Shown: positions 10,850 to 23,340, numbered from the stretch's first letter. The stretch: 64,000 nt of DNA from Zoroaster sp. YZ-2022 (GCA_029582265.1 CM055834.1:434001-498000), one strand, 5' to 3'. Made by a program: numbers and translations. The notes: generated from the letters alone by a model not told the origin.

Positions 10850-12430
10850 ATGTCCAAGCCCTATTATTATATCATAACTTCATGACCATTAAAGGGGCAC
10901 ATATTTTTAAAACTTTTGATGAGATGGTCATAAATACCGGCATTGTTTAACTATAGGCTATATACACGGCATATACCGACGATAATGGTACATCTTCTAG
11001 TGTCCCTTTAATTATGAAATATGAATCGTAAAACGCCAAACCACGATATGCCCGAAGTTGAAATGTCACCTTCATAATTCATTAACAAAATTAACATTAA
11101 AGGGGGCACAAATTGTTTTATGAACTTTTGACGAGTGATCATACTCTGCATTGTGTAATATATACACGGCATATATTGATGATAATGGTACATATCCCTT
11201 ATATCAATCGTATCATGCCAATACCACGATATGCCCTAAGTTGAAATATGAACATCATAAATTAATTAACAAAAATTAACAATAAATAACATTAAAGAGG
11301 GCACATGAGTTGGTCATAAATACTCGGCATTGTTTAACTGTGTAATATATACACGGCATATACCGGCGACAATGGTACATCATAGAGTCCCTTTAATTAT
11401 GAAATATTAATCGTATCATGCCAAACCACGACATGCCCCTAAGTTGAAATGTGTGAACTTCATAATTCATTAACAAAATTTACATTAAAGGGGCACAAAT
11501 TGTTTTAACTTTTGACGAGTTGGTCACCAAATACTCTGCATTTTGTAACTATAGCCTACACGGCATATACCGGCGATAATGGTACATATTCTAGAGTCCC
11601 TTTAATTATGAAATATAAATCTGAACATCCAAAATCCACGAAATGCACTAATTTTAAATGTGAACTTCATAATTCATTAACAAAATTTACATTAAAGGGG
11701 CACAAATTGTTTTAACTTTTGACGAGTTGGTCACCAAATACTCTGCATTTTGTAACTATAGCCTACACGGCATATACCGGCGATAATGGTACATATTCTA
11801 GAGTCCCTTTAATTATGAAATATTAATCTTATCATGCCAAAACCACGATATGCCCTAAGTTGAAATGTGAACTTCATAATTCATTAACAAAAATTAACAA
11901 AAATTAACATTAAAGGGGGCACAAATTGTTTTAACTTTTGATGAGTTGGTCACAAATACTCGGCATTGTGTAATATATACACGGCATATAACCGGCGATA
12001 ATGGTACATATTCTAGAGTTCCTTTAATTATGAAATATTAATCGTAACATGCCAAAACAACGATATTCCCCAAGTTGAAATCTCAACTTCATAATTCATT
12101 CAACAATTTTTACAAAAATTAACATTAAAGGGGGCACAAATTGTTTTAACTTTTGATGAGTTGGTCATAAATGCTCGGTATTGTGTAACTATATATACAC
12201 GGCATATACCGACGATAATTGTTGCATATTCTAGAGTCCCTTAAATTTAATTATGAAATATTAATCGTATCATGCCAAAAAGCACGATATGCCCTAAGTT
12301 GAAATGTCAACTTCATAATCCATTAACAAAATTAACAAAATTAACATTAAAGAGGGCACAAATTGATGAGTGATCCATAAATACTCTGCATTGTGTAACT
12401 ATATACCGGCGATAATGATACATATTCTAG
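10850..12430 (+). repeat. About eight tandem ~210-bp satellite-like units
   Basis: The CCACGATATGCCC-type block recurs near 11038, 11230, 11425, 11630, 11845, 12060 and 12285. Units carry the same order of motifs as at 1-540. Several contain CATATACCGGCGATAATG, and small deletions make the period vary from about 185 to 220 bp. Confidence 0.85.
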
Positions 12431-13060
12431 AGTGTGGTCTTCAGACAAACGCGAGGAAATTATCAGACATCTTTATGATGCTGGGGCGGCCCAAAATGAC
12501 TTGATGACTGATATGCTAGTTATTTTATTGGTACAATGGGAGACCATCCACAACCTAAACAATAAATTACCTCTCATATGGCAAAAGTGGACATGTTCCA
12601 CTCAAAATCGGTCCCCATTCCAACGAGTTTCCAATTGTGTATTCTTATGTTATAATTCAATTTGTAAGGAAAATTGTACATTAAACAACTTTGTAGACAA
12701 CAAACTCCAGCTCAACAATTTGGCTGTTACAATTATCATAGAGACTTATTTTTTGGTTAATGTGAACCTGGGTCTCATCTCATTGGCAAGCTAATTGTTA
12801 GTCTAAACATAGAGCAAGGACCTCCTTGATATGGTTTTAAAACCACATAGTTTTAAGATCCTATGATAACAGTTACCATTAATCTATCAACACGATATAG
12901 GCATCATTGTGTCAATCACAGACCGTGTCAGAGCATGGAGGAAGAAAACAGGGTCAGAGGGACATATAACACTCAGCCGGCCAAGCCATCCACCATCTGG
13001 TCATCTATCATCATGTTAATGATAGCCTTTCCAGTTCAAATCCGTCGGTAATTTGTGCCC
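12430..13060. other. Unique segment between oppositely oriented satellite blocks
   Basis: This is non-repeat DNA within the foldback element. It contains a 120-codon open frame on the plus strand (12432-12794) with no family features, which I do not call as a gene. The half-size micro-palindrome at 12934-12952 lies in it. Confidence 0.5.
12927..12959 (+). mobile_element. Half-size micro-palindromic insertion with 7-bp target duplication
   Basis: The 19-bp insert CATGGAGGAAGAAAACAGG (12934-12952) is flanked by perfect GTCAGAG repeats at 12927-12933 and 12953-12959. It has one arm and the A-rich loop but lacks the second arm, like the copy at 1220-1238. Confidence 0.75.
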
Positions 13061-13640
13061 CCTTTAGAGTTCCTTTTTATTAATTTTTTTGTGAATAAAT
13101 TAAGTTGAGGTTTAAACTTAAGGAACTTCGTGGTTTTGGCATGATATGATTAATATATGGTACCATTATCTCCGCATGCCATGTATATAGTTACACAATG
13201 CAGAGTATTTATGATCACTCATCAAAAGTTAAAACAATTTGTGCCCCCTTTAATGTTAATTTTTGTTAATTTTTGTTAATGAATTATGATGTTCACGTTT
13301 CAACTTAGGGCATATCGTGGTTTTGGCATGATACGATTAATATTTCATAATTAAAGGGACTCTAGAATATGTACCATTATCGCCGGTAAATATGCCGTGT
13401 ATATACACATATACACAATGCCGAGTATTTATGACCAACTCATCAAAAGTTAAAACAATTTGTGCCCTCTTTAATGTTAATTTTTGTTAATTTTTGTTAA
13501 CGAATTATGGAGATGGCATGTCAACTTAGGGCATATCGTGGTTTTGGCATGATACGATGTATATTTCATAATTAAAGTGACGCTAGAATATGTACCATTA
13601 TCGCCGGTATATGCCGTGTATATATATTACACAATGCAGA
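13060..13640 (-). repeat. About three inverted ~210-bp satellite-like units
   Basis: These have the same repeat as 10850-12430 in opposite orientation, with complements such as GGGCATATCGTGGTTTTGG. The last unit is interrupted at about 13635 by the palindromic core and resumes at about 16862. Confidence 0.8.
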
Positions 13641-14007
13641 GTAGTAGTATATGTCCAGCATCTTGAGCACATTTGTGGCTGTGGTTGTGTGCAGTTTTTG
13701 TGCCGAATTCCGAACAAACTGCACACAACCACAGCCACAAATGTGGTCAAGATGCTGCACACAAAATTTGGGCTAAGGGCGCGGGCGCGCGCGCGCGCGC
13801 GTGACTCCCTCCACACAAAACTGCACACAAAGTACTTACTTCACTTGTGGAGGAGATTCAATTTTGTGGTGGAGGGCGCGTGGTCACGTCTGGGCGCGTG
13901 ACTCCTCCATACAAAAATACACAAAGGAGGACCTCCTCAATTCCTCCTCAATGAGACACGTCTGGGCGCGCACCAAAATCAGTTTGTGTGGTGGAGAATA
14001 CATAATA

Positions 14008-14044
14008 CATATACATATACATATATATATACATATATATATAT
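14008..14044. repeat. (TA)n-rich microsatellite
   Basis: Alternating ACATAT and ATAT runs lie in the left core arm; a corresponding AT run is at 16449-16468 in the right arm. Confidence 0.8.
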
Positions 14045-14344
14045 CCTCCTCAATGCAAGATTCCCTGGCGCGCGCGATTTGTGTGGTGGAGGGAGTAGTG
14101 CGCAAGCGCAGCATGCATATTGATATTCGTCTGTCTTGGTCGTTTCTCATCAAATTGGAAATGTGCCAAATTGGAGCGTATAAGACATGTAGTGTCTTAA
14201 AATAGAATGGACACATATGAGCCGATGTTGCTTAGATTTAAAATGAAGCTATTCAAGTATGATTTGTTAAATATAATTTTAACACCAACAACAATCTTTG
14301 ACATCAATATATTTACAGATGGTTTTTTATATTGGTTTTAAAAC

Positions 14345-16157
14345 TCATTGACTCATTGAGTCTACTCATTGAGTCTTTACTCATTGAATCTTTACTCATT
14401 GAGTCATTGAGTCTACTCAATGACTCAATGGAGTCTACTCGATGAGTCTTTACTCATTGAATCTTTACTCATTGAGTCATTGAGTCTACTCACTGACTCA
14501 TTGAGTCTACTCATTGAGTCTTTACTCATTGAATCTTTACTCATTGAGTCATTGAGTCTACTCAATGACTCAATGAATCTACTCATCTTTACTCATTGAG
14601 TCATTGAGTCTACTCATTGACTCGTGAGTCTACTCGATAGTCTTTACTCATTGAATCTTTACTCATTGAGTCATTGAGTTCTACTCAATGACTCAATGAG
14701 TCTCGTGAGTCTTTACTCATTGAATCTTTACTCATTGAGTCTACTCAATGACTCAATGAGTCTACTCATCTTTACTCATTGAGTCTTTGTGTCTACTCAT
14801 TGACTCATTGAGTCACTCATTGAGTCTTTACTCATTGAATCTTTACTCATTGAGTCATTGAGTCGACTCAATGACTCAATGAATCTACTCATTGAGTCTT
14901 TACTCATTGAATCTTTACTCATTGAGTCATTGAGTCACTCAATGACTCATTGAGTCTACTCATTGAGTCTTTACTCATTGAATCTTTACTCATTGGTCAT
15001 TGAGTCTGCTCAATGACTCAGTGAGTCTACTCATCTTTACTCATTGAGTCATTGGGTCTACTCATTGACTCATTGAGTCTCTATTGAGTCTTTACTCATT
15101 GAATCTTTACTCATTGAGTCATTGAGTCTACTCAATGACTCAATGAATCTACTCGATGAGTCTTTACTCATTGAATCTTTACTCATTGAGTCTACTCAAT
15201 GACTCAATGAAGTCTACTCATTGAGTCTTTACTCATTGAATCTTTACTCATTGAGTCATTGAGTCTGCTCAATGACTCAATGAATCTACTCATCTGTACT
15301 CATTGGTCATTGAGTCTACTCATTGACTCATTGAGTCTACTCGTGAGTCTTTACTCATTGAATCTTTACTCATTGAGTCATTGAGTCGACTCAATGACTC
15401 AACGAGTCTACTCATTGAGTCAATGAGTGAGACTCAATGACTCAATGAGTACAGATGAGTGAACTCATTGAGTCATTGAGTAGACTCAATGACTCAATGA
15501 GCAAAGATTCAATGAGTGAGACTCAATGAGTGGGCTCATTGAGTCATGAGTAGACTCAGTGACTCAATGAGCAAAGATTCAATGAGACTAATGAGTAGAC
15601 TCAGGCTCAGTCAATGAGTAGACTCAATGACTTCAATGAGTAAAGATGGTAGACTCATTGAGTCATTGAGCAGACTCAATGACTCAATGAGTAAAGATTC
15701 AATGAGTAAAGACTCAATGATGAGCTCAATGAGTCATTAGTAGACTCAATGACTCAATGAGTAAAGATTCAATGAGTAAAGTGAACTCATTGAGTCATTG
15801 AGTCGACTCAATGACTCAATGAGTAAAGATTCCAATGAGTAAAAGACTCAATGAGGCCAGACTGCAATGAGTCAATGATAGACTCAATGACTCAATGAAA
15901 GCGAAGATGGAGTAGATCATTGAGTCATTGAGTAGAGACTCAATGAGTAAAGCATTCCAATGAGTAAAGATTCTCAATGAGTAGCTCGATAGTCATTGAG
16001 TAGACTCAATGACTCAATGAGTAAAGGATCTCAATGAGTAAAGACTCACGATCGAGAGTGAGACTCCATTGGAGTCATTGAGTAGACTCAACGACTCAAT
16101 GAGTAAAGATTCGAATGAGTAAAGCAAGACTCAATGAGTAGACTCAATGAGTCGGCG
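14345..16157. repeat. Palindromic short-repeat array (ACTCATTGAGTC / GACTCAATGAGT) with strand switch
   Basis: About 1.8 kb is built from overlapping short palindromes. From 14345 to about 15410 the dominant unit alternates TTACTCATTGAATCTTT with ACTCATTGAGTC. From about 15425 on, the complementary form (GAGTAAAGATTCAATGAG) dominates. The whole array is therefore an inverted repeat centred near 15.4 kb. Many copies contain TGACTCA, the AP-1/bZIP consensus. No open frame. Confidence 0.9.
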
Positions 16158-16861
16158 AGTTTTAAAACCAATATAAAAACCAAATGTCTGTAAATATATT
16201 GATGTCAAAGATTGTTGTTGAAACCTATATTTAATACAAATCATACTTGAATAGCTTCATTTTAAATCTAAGTATATCGGCTCATATGTCCATTTCTATT
16301 TTAAGACACTACATGTCTTATACGCTGCTAATTTGGCACATTTCAATTTTACGATGTTGACGACTGGGTGACGAATATGCAATATGCATGCTTGCGCACT
16401 ACCCTCCACCACACAAAACGCGCGCCAGGGAATCTTGTAGTTGAGGAGATATATATATATATATATATGCTGCTGCCTGTATGTATATATATGTATTCTT
16501 CCACCACACAAATCCGATGATTTATATGCGCGCTGTAAACTATGAGGGAATTGAGAGAGGTACTCCCTTGTGTATTTTGCATGCTGAGGGAGTCACGCGC
16601 GCCCAGACGTGACCACGCGCCCTCCACCGCACAAAATTAGTCTCCTCCACAAGTGAAGTAAGTACACAATTGTGTGCAGTTTTTGTGTGAGGGAGCGCGC
16701 GCGCCTCATGCCCTTAGCCTCCACTTAGGTGCCTAGCATCTGACCACATTTGTAGGCTGTGGTTGTGTGCAGTTTGTCTCGACCCGCACAATTCGGCACA
16801 AAATCTGCACAGCCACAAATATCTTCAAGATGCTGGACATATACATATACTTAACGAAGTA

Positions 16862-17130
16862 TATTTGTGACCAACTCGTCAAAAGTTAAAACAATTTTAT
16901 TGCTCCTATTTAATGTTATTTTTGTTAACTTTTGTTAATGAAATTATTGCGGAGATGACATTTCACCTTAGGGTATATCGTGGTTTTGGCGTTATACGAT
17001 TACGCTTTTAACGACAGAGGCTGGGCGCAATCATCATTTTCATTTCAGCCTGCGCCCGGCCGTGAAACATACCGTATTGAGTGCAGTATTCATAACGCAC
17101 TGGACCAACCTGATCTTGGGTTTTAAATTT
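16862..17130 (-). repeat. Single inverted satellite unit plus start of right terminal domain
   Basis: 16862-17000 is one inverted ~210-bp unit (truncated by the core), and 17000-17130 matches 765-893 of copy 1. Confidence 0.75.
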
Positions 17131-17771
17131 GGTGGGCTTATTCATGCAGGGCTGCCCTGCAGGAATTGTGTTAACGTGGGGGCTTGATCTGCAGGGCTGC
17201 CCTGCGAATCATTGTGTTATACGTACGGTTTATTTCGCAGGGCTGCCCTATGCGGGTGTGTATTACGTACGTACGGCTAATTCGCAGGGCTGCCCTATGA
17301 ATTGTGTGATACACGTACGGCTAATTCGCAGGGCTTTAGTATTTGAATATTGGGCAGTCCCTGCTGTCAGCAATGCAGTATACAGTATTATTCTCCTTGC
17401 TATACTGGTCTAGAAAAGTTTAAAACTTCATAAAAGAATCAAATTCTTTCGCCCTCCATCAATGCATGTTCATTATTAAAACGTAGCTAAATTAAATGGT
17501 ATCACAATGATTTTCCAGTTAGCCTAACGTTGGTCTACACTGTATCAACGTTAATGTTAGGGTTAACCTAGGCTAGGGCACGCCGGCTGGGAGCCAGCTC
17601 ATGGGTCTATTAAATTACGCGGCTGCAGTGCGCATGCGCACGACTGAATCATCGAGTTTTACCGCGTTCACTGCATGCTGCTACTGCTCACCTAGCCCCA
17701 AGAATAATATGCCGGACTACATGGGCAATTCGCAGGGCAGCAGCCTGCGAATAATCCTAACGTTTTCGTCT
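17131..17771. repeat. 641-bp insert with repeated GCAGGGCTGCCCTGC palindromes
   Basis: Copy 1 of the terminal domain is continuous at TTTAAATTT-ACATCT (near 893). Here the same two sides are separated by 641 bp. The first 200 bp hold four to five copies of a ~50-bp repeat around the palindrome GCAGGGCTGCCCTGC with TACGTACGG blocks. A related GCAGGGCAGCAGCCTGC lies near the other end (17727). It is either an insertion in this copy or a deletion in copy 1. Confidence 0.7.
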
Positions 17772-17902
17772 ACATCTCATCCAGTTTTTAAACCGACCCG
17801 ATCCGGTTAACCGTCCGTGAGAAAACTCTGCAGCTGAATCACGCGGAAATTGAATCCGCAGTTGAATCCGCAGTTGAATCCATGGTGGCTAGCTTGATCT
17901 TG

Positions 17903-19900
17903 CAAAGACCGTACACAGCGCGCGTCAGTGATCAATTTGGTGCTATAGGCCTACACCCATTACTGTTATTATTAGTAGGCTACTACTAATACTAACTGTA
18001 GTGTAGTATCTTTGAAGAGAGAGACTATGTAGCAAGCTCAGCCTGAATTTGAAGATTCTAAATTGTTTGAATCTCAATCCTGTACTGGAAAAAGGTAGGA
18101 AAGAATGTCGTAACTGACCGCCACTTTTTTAAGGCTTTTTTTTGGAATTTTTTTACAACCACTAACCAACCAGTTAACGAAAAAATGATTCCATCGTCAA
18201 TGATTTTGGGGTACAGAAAGCGAAAACTATCTTAAAAATCCACTTTATGATGTGAGCTGACTTGATTTCTCTAAAACCTAAATTGTAAGTATTTTTGATA
18301 CACTAGGCCCCTGAAAGTGGTCCTAATTTGATTTCAAGCGTAAGGCCGCTTTTCAGTGTGGTCGTTTTCCTACTGTCATGACTGTTGGGTCTTGGAGTGT
18401 TGAGGGTGGTCCCATTGCATTGGCATTGGGATGAGAATAACTCGGATGGAAACCTGAATTATCCACAAACAATTGAGAAGAAAATGTTCAAAAGGTTATA
18501 TATAAATATAGGCCCTATATCGATCAATATTTTTCTTTTAGTTTTGAAACCAAGTATTTTTTAGGATTTTTGAACATTTTGTATTTAGCATCGTTTATTT
18601 AGTGAGGGCACCATCAGACCCATTAGAGTTACAGATCTTTAGTTTTACATAGGAACAGACTCATTCTTTGTATACCAACAGGAGGATAATCAAGAAAAGG
18701 CATGTGGTCGGATGATCACAATAGTGAGAGAAATAATAAGCATGATTGCATGGAAACCCCAGTATACCATACTAGTAGTTAACATACGCTATTAATTATT
18801 AAGGTACTCCAGCCTACAAAATCTAATACACCATAGTTAACACACCCTATTAATTATTACAGCTCAGCCTGTTAGATGGTAGCTTGTGTAGAACATCATA
18901 CCGATACGTAAGGGGCTGAAAACTAACTGCATATTAAGCAGCATATGATTTCTTGTACACATGTCAAAATAGACTGGTTACCAAGATTGTTTCATATGAT
19001 AAGATATCTGTAACATGGGCTCCAGAGTATGGGCATGGATGATTTCATATAATGCAAGATGAGTTATTCTATCAAAAAGTGTCAAATTCTTTGCCATTTT
19101 AAATCAGTTTTGGTGGTTGTTGATCCATTCAAAGTATCTAGGTGCATTCTGTGAGAGGACAGGCACCCAATGTTAGTATTTAAGGAGATATTCAAAAGGA
19201 GCTAAATTTCCCAGTGTCTCCTACCTCTTCCAAGTGTAAAAGTCTAGCTAGTAAGGTCCATTTCACCCAATGACAAGACTTGAGATACCGCACACAAGCA
19301 TTGAGGGGAAGAGTGGTCAAGCCAGACTGCTGGAACATTTAGCCTTATTCCCTCAAAAGACACTAAAAGTTCTATTCCTCCGTCGGAACGCACTAATCCA
19401 ACCATTCTGCCCAATCTATTCCACCAGGATGGAATAGTTTGATCTCCCAAAAAGAGAATTGGGAAACAGAATAGTCCCGGTTGAATCCACACAATTTCTC
19501 TGAAGCCGAGACACCCAGAAGTTTATCAGAATGCAACTGACCTATAGACTTCTGGACTAATCTGGTCCTGACCTCTGACAACCAATGCGCCATATAGCAA
19601 CGCACCTCTGTTGAAATACGTAGTCAAGACGCCTCACACGCTTTTACAATACTCGATCGGTTCGGTACCAGTCTAATGTAAACATACGATAGCTTTTATT
19701 AGCCTGGCTTGACTTGACAGCACTTTTCAGCAACCTGTATTTCCGCGGCGTGGTTGGGGTTAGTATATTTGTTTGTTTTTTTTGCTTCCTGTCACCGATA
19801 AGTCGAACAAACGTAGTACATTCGTTGGGGAAAAACATTGCATCTGTTCCCATGCGGGGGATTGTCCCCCGGAGTGACCATAGGTTGAATGCCCTGAAAG
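17903..19900. other. Intergenic stretch, no supported gene
   Basis: Several 60-80 codon frames occur on both strands near 19.2-19.9 kb, but none shows family motifs or splice context I can defend. Exon 1 of the TTLL gene downstream may be hidden here. Confidence 0.4.
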
Positions 19901-22900
19901 GGGGTGATCTGGGGAATAGTTTTTTCCAAAAAGGGGTGTGTGACGGGGTTTTTGGGTGACAGACTTATCTAAAACCCCCGCTGTTAATGGTTAACCTTAT
20001 TCCTTCTAGATCCCCCAATTTTACCATGGAAAGGTAAGAAAGAATGTTGAACCCCTTTGCACAATGTCTAAGCAGTTTTTGCGAGACAAATGGCCAACAT
20101 CTCCTGGATTTTAACATTCATTTAAAATCGCCCAAAATATGTTCTAATCTTCACATCATGATTACACTTTTCCCTTAATTGTCCATCATTTTTTAATGGA
20201 AAATCAAAATTTTCATAATATGGATGGGAAATTTGGGTTGTTTCACATTTTTTCCCGAAATAACAAACCTTCCCCCACAGCCCATGGTTACATCATATGG
20301 TTACATGTTATTGTATTGTAGTTGGCCGCACTGTATTGATATATTTCCAAAAAGCAAGAGCAGTTGTTCAAACCCCGGAGCCCCCCCTTTGGGGCCCAAA
20401 CATGGGCCCATCCTTCCTTTCTCCCCTTATAAAATGGAACGATTTTTAAAGATCTGCTATTATTACAATTAAAATTTTTTGATTAGGGGGATCAAAGGGG
20501 GTCATTATATTGGAATTTTTCGACATTTTCGACCATTTGTCTTTGGATTTTATTCAATCTACTTTAACCCAGATGGGGGATCAAACCCCCCCTGCTATAG
20601 CTGCCCTTAGTAAGTATATGAGGTCAAATGTCAACAGCCTGTTTTTACTTTAAAAATGACACAGGGGGTTTTGACTGGTTTTTTCTTTTTTGCCCCGAAA
20701 AAACCGACTCAGTCCAAAAAATGACTCCCTTTTAAACCCTTTAAAGTACTTTCTACATGTAAGGTTTGAGGGGGTGTTTTACTTTTTAAACCGTTCCGAA
20801 TAAAAAATTTTTTTGGGCCCCGGGGGGTTTCTTTTTTCCCACACACGAATGGAAACTTCCACAGCGGGGGCGGGACTTCAGCATGTCACCGTCAGCTGGC
20901 CAACCGGACCCCAAAAATTTCCCGGGGTTTCCCGTGGGGGTTTAGGCCTCTCAACCGGTGCAGAAAAAAATTTCGTGTATACATGGCCCCGGGGAAATGG
21001 GTTAATGACTAGATATACCTTTGGGATTGTATATCAAATTTTAATTGAGACCCTTGTGTGGGGGGGTTTAAAAATTGTTATTTTCTTTTTAAGTTTTAAA
21101 TTTTTTGTCCCCATTCTTGTGAGAGAAGGGCCCCGGGGTGGGTTCCCCGTGGGAAGTACCCCTTTTGTTTTCACTTCATGCCAAAATTTATGGATCTTTT
21201 TCGCATCCGCTTCCATGGGCATTCTCATCAATTGGGCGTCCCAGTTCGGGGGTTTCAAAGTCACAAAGACTGGTTTTTTACTCTGGTGGGGAGGTCGTGG
21301 GGAGGAAATCCCAGACCTGTGTTTTTATGCAAAAAGGTTGTTAAGAAGATATTTAATTGATCAACCCCAATCTTCCAAATCTCAAAATCCTCTTTTTCTA
21401 AAGTGAAGGATTTTGAAGGATTGGTTTTCAAATTTTTGTTTTTTGTTTTTGTGATTGCAAGGTCGTCTTGGGCGTGGTGTTTTTCTCCATGCATGAAAGG
21501 GGGGTCCCGGGCCTTTTAATTTTCGATTAAAAAACATGTGTTAAAGTCTTCTTTCTTTACTACTGAAGGGTTTGGAGGATCCAGGGTTTGTGTAAAAAAA
21601 TGGGCCTAGGGGTTGGGAAAAGGGGAAAGGACATGGTCCCTTGAAAACCCTCCTACAATCATGCAATTTTGAACAACCCATTCAGGCCACTCCCAAACCA
21701 TTAGCTTTTGGGGGCCTCTGGTTACCCTTCTTTCACTGTCACACCACGAGATTGCAGGAAAATGGTCTCCCATTGATAAATTTTGGCCTCTAATATGTTA
21801 AAATTTACAGTTTGGGGGGCACAGTTGATTTTAAATTACTTGGGAAAAGGGCAAAAGGGTTGTACATGTATGTAGAAATTGCTAAAGAAAAAATTTTGTG
21901 GTGAATGGCCCCCTGTGTAGGAGGGTTAAGAAATTAATGAATTATAATCTAAAATTTACTTGATGTGAAATTGGTGATGGGACCAAACAGACATTATTCC
22001 CTGGCAGATTTTTTTAAAATTTAAAAGGTTACAAATTTGGGAAAAAAAGCCCCAACCCTTTTTCCCGTGAATGAATGCAAAAAAAACTGAATTGAGTTTT
22101 TGGCCCCTTTCCTTTTCCCTGGGAAAGTACATCCATGTTTGTTGTAGTGATTGCAAGGTATGCTTGGGCAGTGGACCTTTTATTTTTCCATGCATGGGGG
22201 AGGTCCCCCATGAGTATCCGATTAGAAACAATGGAATTTCCCCGCTTTCCTTTACACTGAAGGATTTTTGGAGGATTCAGGTTATGTGTAACAAATGGGC
22301 CATGGAGTTAGGGAAGGATTCAGGTTTTGTAAGCAAAAGGGCCTAGGGGTTGGAGATTCAGGTTATGTGTGAAATGGGCTAGGGGGAAATTTGGAAGGGC
22401 CCGGTTTTTAAATAAATTTTCGGGGCCCGGGTCTAATATCTCCCCTGCAATTATCACCCGGACCCCCGGGGTCCACTAGCAGTCACATTAAAAGGAACAT
22501 GGCTTTTAAAACGGAAAAACCCCCGGGGTGCCGTTTTAAGGTCCCCTTTAAAACCCCCCGGGGGGCCGTATGGTTTGACAAATAAAACGAAATTGCCCGG
22601 GGGGACCCTACGGGGACCCTACCGGTGGGGCCCCAGGGTGCCCGGGGGGTGGGTTCCCCCCCCGCAATATTTTTCCAAAATAACATAGAACGGGGAAAAC
22701 CCCAAAGGCCCCCGCGCCACTTGGGAGGAAACCCCCCCGGCATGGGCCCGTTTTGTAAACCAAACCTGGAAAAAAAAAGTTAAAGGCGCTTTTAAACTCA
22801 CGGCCCCCAGGGCCGAAAGATAGGGATCCCCGGGCCCCCTCCTGCGGGGATCTTCCATTTGGGGTCTTTGCTGCGATTCCCCCCGGGCAAAAGTACTGGG

Positions 22901-23340
22901 GATAAGCAAATGGGGGGAATTGGGTTCGGTTATTTTAAGCAAATGGGCCTAGGAATTAGGAAGGATTCAGGTTATGTGTAAATGGGCCTAGGGAATTAGG
23001 AAGGATTCAGGTTATGTAAGCAAATGGGCTTAGGGAATTAGGAAGGATTCGGGTTTTGGTGTAAGCAAATGGGCTTAGGAGTTAGGAAGGATTCAGGTTA
23101 TGTGTAAGCAAAATCTAGGAATTAGGAAGGATTCAGGTTATGTGTAAGCAAATGGGCCTAGGGAATTAGGAAGGATTCAGGTTATTAAGCAAATGGGCTT
23201 AGGGAGTTGGGAAGGATTCAGGTTATGGAAGCAAATGTGGGGAGTTGGGAAGGATTGGGTTATGTGAAGCAAATGGGCTAGGGAAGTTTCCCAGGTTATG
23301 TTAAGCAAATGGGCATGGGGAGTTAGGGTTAACGTTAAAA
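19900..23340. other. Region of abnormal homopolymer texture, probably poor consensus
   Basis: Runs such as GGGGTTTT, CCCCCGGGG and AAAACCCC occur at a density unlike the rest of the window, worst at 20.4-21.6 and 22.4-22.9 kb. Dinucleotide-level content otherwise resembles neighbouring intergenic DNA with bases duplicated. I see no defensible gene. Any upstream exons of the TTLL gene in this stretch would be unreadable. Confidence 0.6.
22930..23330 (+). repeat. ~45-bp minisatellite
   Basis: About nine copies of a unit containing AAATGGGCCTAGG, AATTAGGAAGGATTC and AGGTTATGTGTAAGC. Three more diverged copies lie at 22260-22400. Copies differ mainly by run length. Confidence 0.85.

Larger units (their letters stand above)
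13635..16862. mobile_element. Palindromic core element (~3.2 kb) inserted into a satellite unit
   Basis: The ends are inverted copies (GTATATGTCCAGCATCTTGA and its complement). The left arm 13640-14345 and the right arm 16155-16850 match in inverted orientation, including GGCGCGTGGTCACGTCTGGG-like and TTTACAGATGG-like blocks. Each terminus carries its own smaller hairpin of about 45-bp arms (13655-13755 and 16735-16835). The interrupted unit reads GCAGAG-TA before it and TA-TTTGTG after it, consistent with a TA target site. It has no protein-coding gene and contains a (GC)n run at 13779-13802. Confidence 0.65.
10687..17902. mobile_element. Large foldback-type element with repeat-filled inverted arms (~7.2 kb)
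   Basis: The outer ends are inverted: CAAGATCAAGCTAGCC at 10687-10702 is complemented at about 17887-17902. The adjoining blocks (GGATTCAACTGGATTC, ACCACGATCAGGTTGG) also recur inverted at 17.1-17.9 kb. Inside are about eight ~210-bp units (10850-12430), a unique segment (12430-13060), about three inverted units (13060-13640), a palindromic core (13635-16862), one inverted unit (16862-17000) and the right terminal domain. There is no transposase. The architecture resembles foldback elements, though relationship to a known superfamily is not shown. Confidence 0.65.

Noticed and set aside
12432..12794. 120-codon frame in the foldback element
   Set aside because: No motif resembling a transposase or any known domain. 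Composition is like non-coding DNA.
14345..16157. CRISPR-like array
   Set aside because: Repeats overlap and have no unique spacers; the genome is eukaryotic and the array is a palindromic satellite.
19714..19959. Possible first TTLL exon with a membrane anchor (VGVSIFVCFFCFLSPI)
   Set aside because: No ATG in frame at a sensible place and no donor I can defend. Left as a possibility only.
20813..21406. 197-codon plus-strand frame
   Set aside because: It lies in the homopolymer-distorted block, and the residues show no family pattern. Open length probably comes from run-length errors.
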